From Bacteroidota bacterium (lineage in GTDB: Bacteria; Bacteroidota; Bacteroidia; NS11-12g; UBA955): a stretch of 11,270 bases of DNA. Below the pieces are notes generated by a model that had not been told where the DNA came from, searched no databases, and saw only the letters and a program-made list of their open reading frames with translations. The stretch is from contig CANFUB010000065.1 of assembly GCA_947450015.1 (NCBI GenBank), positions 1 through 11,270 on the forward strand, given 5' to 3'. The position numbers and the translations under genes were made by a program. Shown piece after piece: positions 1 to 4,922 of this stretch; the stretch's first letter is position 1; every line of letters begins with the position of its first letter.

Positions 1-211
1 AATTTTTGTTCAAATAATTTTCAGGTAATTCAAAATTGTAAAATTGAACTTGCCGTTTTCCAATACGCATTTTATGTAACTGCTCCCGGTACAAATCAAA
101 AAGAGTAGATTTCCCCGATCTACGTAAGCCCGTCACCACCTTGATTAAATCTTTATCTTTATAGGCCAATAGTTTGCTTATGTATTGCTTCCTGTTGATG
201 TATTTATTCAC
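1..211 (-). CDS. AAA-type ATPase, DUF4143-like family, 5' part only
   Basis: This is the N-terminal 70 codons of a gene that runs off the left edge of the window. Translation from a GTG at 209-211 gives VNKYINRKQYISKLLAYKDK, followed by VVTGLRRSGKSTL. The latter is a clear Walker A loop (G28, G33, K34, S35/T36). The opening 'YINRKQYISKL' followed by 'VVTGLRRSGKST' is typical of the bacterial AAA ATPases whose C-terminal half is DUF4143 or a nuclease-like domain; that second half lies outside the window. No ATG occurs in frame for at least 15 codons upstream of the GTG, and the protein begins where family members usually begin, so GTG is the preferred start. Such proteins are common, often in accessory regions, and their cellular role is mostly unknown. 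Calling it an ATPase is secure; the subfamily is inferred from the N-terminus alone. Confidence 0.8.
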   Translation of the reverse strand, partial: MNKYINRKQYISKLLAYKDKDLIKVVTGLRRSGKSTLFDLYREQLHKMRIGKRQVQFYNFELPENYLNKN

Positions 212-230
212 GATGCGAATATAGTATAAA

Positions 231-265
231 TTATCAAAACTTGCACAATTTACATGTTTTGACAA
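231..265. promoter_or_regulatory. Inverted repeat upstream of the partial ATPase gene
   Basis: TTATCAAAAC (231-240) and GTTTTGACAA (256-265) are inverted copies matching at 9 of 10 positions, with a 15-nt spacer. The near arm ends 19 nt before the GTG start of the minus-strand ATPase gene, where an operator would sit. No clear TAnnTTTG promoter box could be assigned. A regulator-binding role is inferred from position and symmetry only. Confidence 0.35.
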
Positions 266-436
266 TATCAGTACCTCACGAATGATTAAATTTTGGTTTA
301 ATAAACACCTATTTTATAAAAAAAAATGATTGGTTTGAAATAATAAATCTATTACCCGACAAATCCATAAACACTCTCCTTGTCGCATGGTTTTTGCATA
401 GTAAGCGCCAAGAATCAACCCTTGGTAGCCCCATCA

Positions 437-636
437 GAATTAAATTGATAGCTCATATTCCAGAAAAACATATAACAATATCAAGACAACCCCTTCTCCT
501 CAAAGGCTCTAGCTCCATAGGAGCTAAATCTCATTAACACTTGAGCAACCCCAAAGCATCTGCGCTCCGTAGGTGCGCTACCATCCCTACCATGAAACAA
601 AGCCTACTAAAAAACATACCAAGTAGTATGTTTTTT
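437..636. repeat. Hairpin-rich dispersed repeat, copy 1
   Basis: This 200-nt segment is matched by 1793-1995, roughly four-fifths identical by eye and in the same orientation. It starts with GAATTAAATTGATAGC and ends exactly after a T6 run. Inside are three foldable units: TAGCTCC-ATA-GGAGCTA (510-526), a GCGC...GCGC hairpin built around TCCGTAGG (562-578), and an 11-bp terminal stem (609-636). Similarity stops at the T6 run in both copies, which marks the right boundary; on the left it fades between about 412 and 430. It looks like a REP/MITE-like non-coding element. It is probably not coding, because the frame that is open on the minus strand in copy 2 is shifted and stopped here. Confidence 0.8.
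609..636. terminator. A/T-flanked hairpin at the end of repeat copy 1
   Basis: AAAAAACATAC (609-619) pairs perfectly with GTATGTTTTTT (626-636) across a 6-nt loop. An A-run before the stem and a T-run after it make it look like a bidirectional intrinsic terminator, although the stem has few GC pairs. It is the right-hand tip of the dispersed repeat, so it may equally be a structural end of that element. The ACATAC...GTATGT core also resembles a dyad operator of the TetR type; I cannot choose between these readings. Confidence 0.4.
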
Positions 637-724
637 GTACACCCACTTAAATTTGACTTTCCAATTATTCTCTCCTATTTTTGAAAAGAAGGAATGAAAA
701 GCTATCCTAATTTAAAATTTACAG

Positions 725-748
725 AGGGTTCGAGTCCCTATTTCTCCG
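725..748 (+). other. Orphan tRNA 3' end (tRNA-Ser-like), possible att site remnant
   Basis: The stretch holds a T-arm (AGGG, loop TTCGAGT, CCCT) followed by an acceptor half TTTCTCC and a G discriminator base. That acceptor half would pair with a 5' GGAGAAA, the usual start of bacterial tRNA-Ser, and G73 also fits tRNA-Ser. Nothing upstream resembles the rest of a tRNA: the sequence before 724 is AT-rich, the T-stem loses pairing at 724, and the next bases are GGG rather than CCA. A 3'-terminal tRNA fragment standing alone is what tyrosine-integrase elements leave at attachment sites. The tRNA identity is inferred from the acceptor and discriminator bases only. Confidence 0.6.
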
Positions 749-829
749 GGGTAAGAAGGAATATGATGTAAGTATTGTAACAAAACCGAAATAGGTCTTA
801 GATATTAAAACCATAGCTATACAACAAAT

Positions 830-851
830 GGGGTTGCTTTAAAGCAACCCC
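830..851. terminator. 22-bp perfect palindrome, likely terminator of the lipoprotein gene
   Basis: GGGGTTGC (830-837) and GCAACCCC (844-851) flank TTTAAA; because the centre is also symmetric, the whole 22 bp is a perfect palindrome. It lies 35 nt beyond the stop of the minus-strand gene at 887-1420, where a rho-independent terminator would be expected. The downstream T-run on the minus strand is poor (ATTTGTT), so termination may be weak, or the site may bind a protein instead. Confidence 0.5.
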
Positions 852-886
852 TCTATGAAAAATGTAGTCTATTAGTACTTATTTAC

Positions 887-1420
887 CTAATAATTATTAT
901 TAAATATCGGACTATATCCAGATGTCTCAGTTTTACCACAGTCAAGACACAGGAGCGGGGTGTTACAATCAGTGCAGTACCAAGATCCCAATGTTTCCGA
1001 CCATTTTGGACTGCATCCCAACCGACAACAAGGGGAAGTGCATGTGCAAGTACCTTTAGGAGCTACATAAAAGACCCCATTATCCAGTTCTAATAGAATG
1101 GCACTCCTTGAATATCCATTTACTGAGGTTGCTGTTAAATAATAAAGACCTGTACCTGCATCAAGGATTATTAAAAAGGAATTACTATCTAAGTTTGGTG
1201 CTCCAAGTCCAATATATGCTTCCCATTCAATTTTCATTTGTGTTCTGCTATAAGTAATAGTGTAGCCTGTCCCAGCTGTTCCAATTGCAACATTGAAATG
1301 CGAGTCCACAGACAATGGAGCAGGCGCAGTGGTTTGAAATACCTTAAATGTATTTGTATTGCCCATGCAACTTAAACTGATTAAAGGAAGAACTAAGAGA
1401 AGTAAGAATTTAATTTTCAT
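887..1420 (-). CDS. Putative lipoprotein with a nine-cysteine C-terminal tail
   Basis: I do not recognise this 177-residue protein. It opens with MKIKFLLLLVLPLISLSC, a basic start and hydrophobic stretch ending in Cys18. This fits a lipoprotein signal peptide, although Ser-Leu-Ser before the Cys is a loose lipobox. Residues 25-120 look like a small beta-rich domain with Gly/Thr/Tyr-rich strands (GTAGTGYTITYS, GLYYLTATSVNG). The tail carries nine cysteines at 125, 127, 131, 132, 136, 149, 152, 158 and 161; the last four form two CxxC pairs (CTDC, CLDC) like a zinc ribbon. It could bind metal or be held by disulphides outside the cytoplasm. No Bacteroidota promoter box is evident upstream. It stands alone on its strand among mobile-DNA remnants, with a palindromic terminator candidate downstream, so acquisition by transfer is plausible but unproven. 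Confidence 0.65.
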   Translation of the reverse strand: MKIKFLLLLVLPLISLSCMGNTNTFKVFQTTAPAPLSVDSHFNVAIGTAGTGYTITYSRTQMKIEWEAYIGLGAPNLDSNSFLIILDAGTGLYYLTATSVNGYSRSAILLELDNGVFYVAPKGTCTCTSPCCRLGCSPKWSETLGSWYCTDCNTPLLCLDCGKTETSGYSPIFNNNY

Positions 1421-1640
1421 CTATTTAAAATTATTTAATTGTGTAAACTCGTCCTGTTTTTGCTTGCGGAATTATAACAAAAGATGACTTAATAAAACAA
1501 ATCTAATAAATGAAAACGCGTAAACAAATATAATTCTATTTAAAAACATAACTCCCTCAAAATCAATTATAATTAGTTTTTGAGGATATTACCGAACAGT
1601 TTGGAATTAAATACTCTCTTTCATGTGTCACCATTATTGG

Positions 1641-1733
1641 AAAAACCGGTTAAACTAACCCCTTAAAATCGATTTAAAATGACCCCCTCGCACCGAAGGA
1701 AACTGCCCCTCAAAACGGAGCAAATTGCCCCCT
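1641..1733 (-). mobile_element. IS21-family-like terminal repeat cluster (orphan transposon end)
   Basis: Read on the minus strand, four adjacent degenerate units each begin AGGGG and run about 22-25 nt: 1733-1711 (AGGGGGCAATTTGCTCCG...), 1710-1689 (AGGGGCAGTTTCCTTCGG...), 1688-1664 (AGGGGGTCATTTTAAATCG...) and 1663-1641 (AGGGGTTAGTTTAACCGG...). The common pattern is AGGGG, then A.TTT about two to three bases later, then CG. Tandem multiple terminal repeats of about 20 bp, rich in GGGG(G)TCAnTTT, are the hallmark of IS21-family (IstA/IstB) element ends and serve as transposase binding sites. No istA, istB or second end is in the window, so this is one end of a longer or deleted element, or a remnant used as a non-autonomous end. 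Confidence 0.6.
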
Positions 1734-1751
1734 AATTTTCAAAGCTTTTCA

Positions 1752-1776
1752 CGGTGGAGCCCACGGGAATCGAACC
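1752..1776 (-). other. Orphan tRNA/tmRNA-like 3' end, possible att site remnant
   Basis: On the minus strand this reads GG, T-loop TTCGATT, CCCGT, then an acceptor half GGGCTCC with discriminator A and CCG where CCA would stand. The 3' half of the T-arm is intact, but its 5' half is lost after GG: the preceding AA cannot pair with the GC opposite. Upstream there is no tRNA body; the sequence passes straight into the dispersed repeat. An acceptor of this kind (…CTCCACC) is seen in tmRNA and some tRNAs, and I cannot decide which. Its sequence differs from the fragment at 725-748, so the two are not the paired ends of one integration. Confidence 0.5.
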
Positions 1777-1792
1777 TTGCCCTAACCCATTT

Positions 1793-1995
1793 GAATTAAA
1801 TTGATAGCGCATAAACCATAAAAGTAAATAACAATATCAGAACAAACCCATTTCCTGCAAACGGCCCTAGCTCCGTAGGAGCTAAATCTCAGTACCACTT
1901 GAGCAACCCTAAAGCATCTGCGCTCCGTAGCTGCGCTACCATCCAAACCATCAAAAAAAAGCCTGCTAAAAAACATACCAACTAGTATGTTTTTT
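1793..1995. repeat. Hairpin-rich dispersed repeat, copy 2
   Basis: This is the second copy of the repeat at 437-636, same orientation, 203 nt. It keeps the opening GAATTAAATTGATAGC, the hairpin TAGCTCC-GTA-GGAGCTA (1868-1884), the segment CTTGAGCAACCC, and the shared CATCTGCGCTCCGTAG followed by TGCGCTACCATC. It ends with the A/T stem and T6 run. The first hairpin differs from copy 1 only in its loop (GTA versus ATA), which suggests the fold rather than the exact sequence is retained. The left end abuts the tRNA-like fragment at 1752-1776. A 64-codon minus-strand frame crosses it but is not kept in copy 1. Confidence 0.8.
1968..1995. terminator. A/T-flanked hairpin at the end of repeat copy 2
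   Basis: AAAAAACATAC (1968-1978) pairs with GTATGTTTTTT (1985-1995) around the loop CAACTA. It is the same 11-bp stem as in copy 1 with one changed loop base. It sits 131 nt before the plus-strand gene at 2127 and could end stray transcription entering from either side. That role is inferred from its shape. Confidence 0.4.
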
Positions 1996-2126
1996 AACGT
2001 CTTTGCTTTCGTTACTGTTTATACCAGACAAATACCCACCACCTATCCTACCAATCGCTCCATCTTCCTCTAAACTTATTCCCCTACTTTAACCCATCAA
2101 TTAAATATATACCTTATCATTGCACC

Positions 2127-3641
2127 ATGAATAGTCGCTTTCTTTCCCCATTCAATTTCAAAAGCCTTGCTTTGCTTTTTACCAGCTTTTTACTAAGTAG
2201 TATTTCCCTGCATTCCCAATCGTATAAGTCCAAACTTGTATTGGATGAAGGTGCTAAAATTAGCGCAGTTGTTAAGCGCGGTGATTCAGGTTTTATTCTT
2301 AGCACCTATCAAGAAAACACCTATGGCCGACAATTATCTACCAATACCAGAATCAACTATTACGACAAGTCGCTTAAAAAACAATGGGAATACATTGTGC
2401 CCCAAGGTGCTTATCAGAATGAAGAATATTTTGTAGCCAGTGAAGCAACCCCTTTTATCTATTGGATGACCACCTATTATGACAAAGAAATGTTGGACAA
2501 TGGCAAATCGCGCGAACGCATTATCTCTATCCAAAGGTTTAACAGCAAAGGCGAAGTAGAACAATTTAAAACAGGTATTTTAGAGTCAAGAAAAGAAGTT
2601 GATTTACTGCATATGTATAGCGATAAAGACCAACTTTATTACTTCACAATCAAACCCGCAGAGTATAAAAAAAGCAAGATGATCAGTCACGAGGTGATGT
2701 ACATGTACACCATGCCACACAATTCTCAGCGCTTTACCAAAACCACTTTTAATATAGAACTACCCTTGGATGAGCAATACAGTTGGGTTGAGGCGCAATT
2801 GGGCTTTGTGGGTCATACCGATTCGCTCATTTACATCAGTCAAAAACGCATTCAAGTACTCACCAATAAAATGGAAATTACGGTGTTTGCCATTAACAAG
2901 GCGGGCGAATTAGTGAACAGTTTTAAAATTGATCCAGGCATTCAAGGCTATTACTCACCACACCGCACTGATTTTAATTGGGAGAACAATGGTGAAGTGC
3001 ACATTGGCAATGAATTTCTTTTTGCACAAGAGTCCTATAAAGCGAAAGCCAGTAGCATGGTATCAATTCATTTAGACGAAGTGAACAACCGATTTTTAGT
3101 ATGCGGCTTGGCTTCAAAGCAAAACGATCAAATAGCAGGCATGAGCCATGAAATCAAGCGCATTTTTATACAAACCTACTCACGCGATGGGCAACAATTG
3201 AGCTCAACAGATTATGACATTGATAACAACCCCGCCAATAATGTAGTACTTGGCAAACACGGATCGGCTTGGCAAAAAACCATGAACTTCACCATGCTAT
3301 CGAAAGATGTGTTTAAATTGGATTTTCATTATACCATGGGCGATTTTACCACCTATTACCTTAGCGATACAAAAATTATAGATGCTTATCGCAAAGACAA
3401 TACTTATAAAGACTCTAAAGGCTTTTGGTTAAAATGTAACATGTGGGATGAAATGCGATTGGAACTATCGGCTATTCCACCTTTCAGCATTCCCACTTAC
3501 GCCAACTACATGGGCAATCTGAATAGGACCGAAGCTGATTTATCTGGGCATTCTTCCATTAAGTTTAGCAATTGCAGCATCGTTTTTATATACAAAAACG
3601 AAGGCAAGGAGACCAGTATCGACCTGCTGCTTTTCGACTAA
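2127..3641 (+). CDS. Secreted protein of unknown function, 504 residues
   Basis: I do not recognise the family. The N-terminus (MNSRFLSPFNFKSLALLFTS, then FLLSSISLHSQ) is a standard signal peptide with likely cleavage near residue 30-31, so the mature protein is probably periplasmic or exported. The rest is a long single-domain-like chain of alternating short strands with many aromatic and charged residues, such as TRINYYDKSLKKQWEY, YYFTIKPAEYKKSK and EITVFAINKAGELVNSF. Phrases such as 'fNkaGElv' and 'sRDGQQLSSTDY' recur at intervals in the way blades of a beta-propeller do; this is a structural guess. Cysteines are few, and no catalytic motif, transmembrane segment after the signal, or C-terminal sorting domain is visible. 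It ends 88 nt before the ATPase gene on the same strand, but that gene has its own promoter, so joint operation is not implied. Confidence 0.8.
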   Translation: MNSRFLSPFNFKSLALLFTSFLLSSISLHSQSYKSKLVLDEGAKISAVVKRGDSGFILSTYQENTYGRQLSTNTRINYYDKSLKKQWEYIVPQGAYQNEEYFVASEATPFIYWMTTYYDKEMLDNGKSRERIISIQRFNSKGEVEQFKTGILESRKEVDLLHMYSDKDQLYYFTIKPAEYKKSKMISHEVMYMYTMPHNSQRFTKTTFNIELPLDEQYSWVEAQLGFVGHTDSLIYISQKRIQVLTNKMEITVFAINKAGELVNSFKIDPGIQGYYSPHRTDFNWENNGEVHIGNEFLFAQESYKAKASSMVSIHLDEVNNRFLVCGLASKQNDQIAGMSHEIKRIFIQTYSRDGQQLSSTDYDIDNNPANNVVLGKHGSAWQKTMNFTMLSKDVFKLDFHYTMGDFTTYYLSDTKIIDAYRKDNTYKDSKGFWLKCNMWDEMRLELSAIPPFSIPTYANYMGNLNRTEADLSGHSSIKFSNCSIVFIYKNEGKETSIDLLLFD

Positions 3642-3663
3642 TTAAAACCCTCCCATTTTTATA

Positions 3664-3732
3664 CATTTTGTATAATGCTTTTTGCATAATACATTTTGAA
3701 TAACGCAATTTGTGTAGTATTTTTGTGGTATG
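3664..3732 (+). repeat. Five degenerate 14-bp tandem repeats ending at a start codon
   Basis: The units are CATTTTGTATAATG (3664-3677), CTTTTTGCATAATA (3678-3691), CATTTTGAATAACG (3692-3705), CAATTTGTGTAGTA (3706-3719) and a 13-nt TTTTTGTGGTATG (3720-3732). The TTTG of each falls at a regular 14-nt step (the G at 3670, 3684, 3698, 3712, then 3725). The first three share TTTTGnATAA. The repeats overlap the promoter of the ATPase gene and the last runs into its ATG. They may be operator sites for a regulator, or a promoter that grew by duplication. Confidence 0.6.
3696..3725 (+). promoter_or_regulatory. Bacteroidota-type promoter of the ATPase gene
   Basis: A -33 TTG (3696-3698, within TTTTG) lies exactly 19 nt before TATTTTTG (3718-3725), a full match to the Bacteroidota -7 consensus TAnnTTTG. 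The -7 box ends only 4 nt before the ATG at 3730, so transcription should begin at or next to the start codon and give a leaderless mRNA. Confidence 0.65.
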
Positions 3733-4860
3733 AAAACGGAGATAAACCCCTTTTTAATCCAGCAATACCAAGGTCCTGCCTACTTCTGCGATAGAATTTC
3801 AGAAACCAATACCCTGCTAGAAAACATCCAAAACAACAGCAATACCGCCTTCTTTGCCCAAAGAAGAATTGGCAAAACCGCTTTGATACAACATGTATTT
3901 CACCAATTGGCCAAGAAAAAAACCATGACCATCTACCTAGATATCTATGCCACACAAAATCTTAAAGCATTCACGAACCAACTGGCCAATAGTATCTACA
4001 ACCTCTACCCTGTCAATAAAAGCTTGGGCAAACGCTTTTTAGAAGCCATTAAACTTTTGCGTCCTATCATCAGCTTAGATGAGATTACCGGCAATGCCGA
4101 ATTAAGTTTGGACATTACCCAACCCAAACAATTCGAAAAAACAATTCCTCAATTGCTGCAGTTTCTCGATCAACAACCTACACGAACGGTGATCGCCATC
4201 GATGAGTTTCAACAGATCCTCGAATACCCCGAACAAAATGTAGAAGCCCTTTTGCGCACCGCCATTGCGCCCTTAAAACAAACCAGTTTTATTTTCTGTG
4301 GCAGCAATCAAGCCATGATGCAAACCATTTTCAATGCGGCCAAACGCCCTTTCTATGCCAGTACCAAAAACATTAACCTGCAAAAAATAGACAGTGGCCT
4401 GTACACCCAATTTATTCGCAAGAAAATAAAAGAACACCAACGCACCATCAGCGATACAGCCGTTGATCAAATACTCACCCTTACCCAAAGTCATACTTAC
4501 TATACCCAATGCTTGTGCAATACCATTTTTGCTAGTCATATTAAAAACATTGAATTGGAACATGTTTACCAGGCATTGAATAAAATACTCGCACAAAACG
4601 AAGGCACCTATTACCAATACCGTCAATTGCTTACCGCGGCCCAATGGCAACTGCTGCGCGCCATTGCCCTCGAAGGCACCGTTGACAAGCCCTATGCCCA
4701 ACAATTTATCTACCGCCATCAACTGGGCACCCCAGCCAATGTTAAACGCAGTTTAGAAGCTTTAATCCAAAAAGAAATGGTGTATTACAATGCTAACCTT
4801 AAGACGCCCTATTACGAAGTATACGACAAATTCTTAATGCTTTGGATGCAACACAAATAA
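3730..4860 (+). CDS. ATP-binding protein of the ATPase_2 type with C-terminal winged-helix-like region
   Basis: This 376-residue P-loop ATPase resembles the archaeal-type ATPase_2 family (STAND/AAA class), which is frequent in Bacteroidota accessory regions. Order of motifs: the N-terminal 'NPF...YxGPAYFCDR.SET' lead-in (6-26), and Walker A QRRIGKTAL (44-52), with G48, K49 and T50 but not the first glycine of the classical loop. Then come Walker B VIAIDE (154-159, D158 E159), a sensor-like strand FIFCGSN (187-193), and a C-terminal part from about 295 (LLTAAQWQLLRAIALEG ... NVKRSLEALIQKEMVYY) that fits a winged helix. The protein ends YYEVYDKFLMLWM, common in this family. The start is the first Met; the next lies beyond Walker A. 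It has its own promoter and is followed by a terminator hairpin. Target and role are unknown: family members are usually annotated simply as ATP-binding proteins. No effector or toxin gene is linked to it. Confidence 0.85.
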   Translation: MKTEINPFLIQQYQGPAYFCDRISETNTLLENIQNNSNTAFFAQRRIGKTALIQHVFHQLAKKKTMTIYLDIYATQNLKAFTNQLANSIYNLYPVNKSLGKRFLEAIKLLRPIISLDEITGNAELSLDITQPKQFEKTIPQLLQFLDQQPTRTVIAIDEFQQILEYPEQNVEALLRTAIAPLKQTSFIFCGSNQAMMQTIFNAAKRPFYASTKNINLQKIDSGLYTQFIRKKIKEHQRTISDTAVDQILTLTQSHTYYTQCLCNTIFASHIKNIELEHVYQALNKILAQNEGTYYQYRQLLTAAQWQLLRAIALEGTVDKPYAQQFIYRHQLGTPANVKRSLEALIQKEMVYYNANLKTPYYEVYDKFLMLWMQHK

Positions 4861-4869
4861 TGCGCAAAA

Positions 4870-4901
4870 AAAATCCCATCTGCCTAGACAAATGGGATTT
4901 T
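4870..4901. terminator. Bidirectional intrinsic terminator between convergent genes
   Basis: AAAATCCCAT (4870-4879) pairs fully with ATGGGATTTT (4892-4901) across a 12-nt loop, with an A-run before the stem and T/A after it. It lies 9 nt after the stop of the plus-strand ATPase gene and 21 nt after the stop of minus-strand tsf, so one hairpin can end both transcripts. Confidence 0.8.
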
Positions 4902-4922
4902 AAAATATAACTTAAATTTAAA

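Larger units (their letters stand above)
212..886. other. 675-nt stretch without a convincing gene
   Basis: I find no credible open reading frame here on either strand. What it does hold is listed separately: a dyad just upstream of the ATPase gene (231-265), the first copy of a ~200-nt repeat (437-636), an orphan tRNA 3' end (725-748) and a 22-bp palindrome (830-851). The remaining sequence (about 266-436 and 637-720) is AT-rich and shows nothing I can name. Confidence 0.6.
1421..2126. other. 706-nt stretch without a convincing gene, mobile-DNA remnants
   Basis: No reading frame here is persuasive. The stretch contains an IS21-like transposon end (1641-1733), a minus-strand tRNA/tmRNA-like 3' end (1752-1776), and the second copy of the dispersed repeat (1793-1995). 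There is also a loose dyad, CCTCAAAA (1555-1562) with TTTTGAGG (1578-1585). The last 130 nt before the gene at 2127 show no clear TTTG/TAnnTTTG promoter. Confidence 0.6.

Noticed and set aside
725..748. A complete tRNA gene
   Set aside because: Only the T-arm and 3' acceptor half are present; no matching 5' acceptor, D-arm or anticodon arm exists upstream at either short or tRNA-Ser-like distance.
1555..1585. CCTCAAAA/TTTTGAGG dyad as a terminator
   Set aside because: AT-rich arms, a 15-nt loop and no gene that it would end; too weak to list as a functional site.
725..1776. The two tRNA-like 3' ends as attL/attR of a single integrated element
   Set aside because: They have different sequences and opposite orientation, so they cannot be the direct repeats of one site-specific integration.
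1782..1976. 64-codon minus-strand open frame
   Set aside because: It lies across the dispersed repeat. In copy 1 the matching frame begins with the same ATG but shifts by one base and stops after 27 codons, so no protein is conserved.
3664..3732. CRISPR array or replication iterons
   Set aside because: The units are contiguous with no spacers, and no cas or replication initiator gene is nearby. The overlap with a promoter gives a simpler reading.
4273..4722. 149-codon minus-strand frame inside the ATPase gene
   Set aside because: It is antisense to a clear P-loop ATPase whose motifs and codon pattern account for the region; the antisense product has no recognisable features.
1..4860. A defence system built from the two ATPases
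   Set aside because: They belong to different ATPase subfamilies, lie 3.5 kb apart on opposite strands, and no nuclease, toxin or other effector is linked to them in the window.
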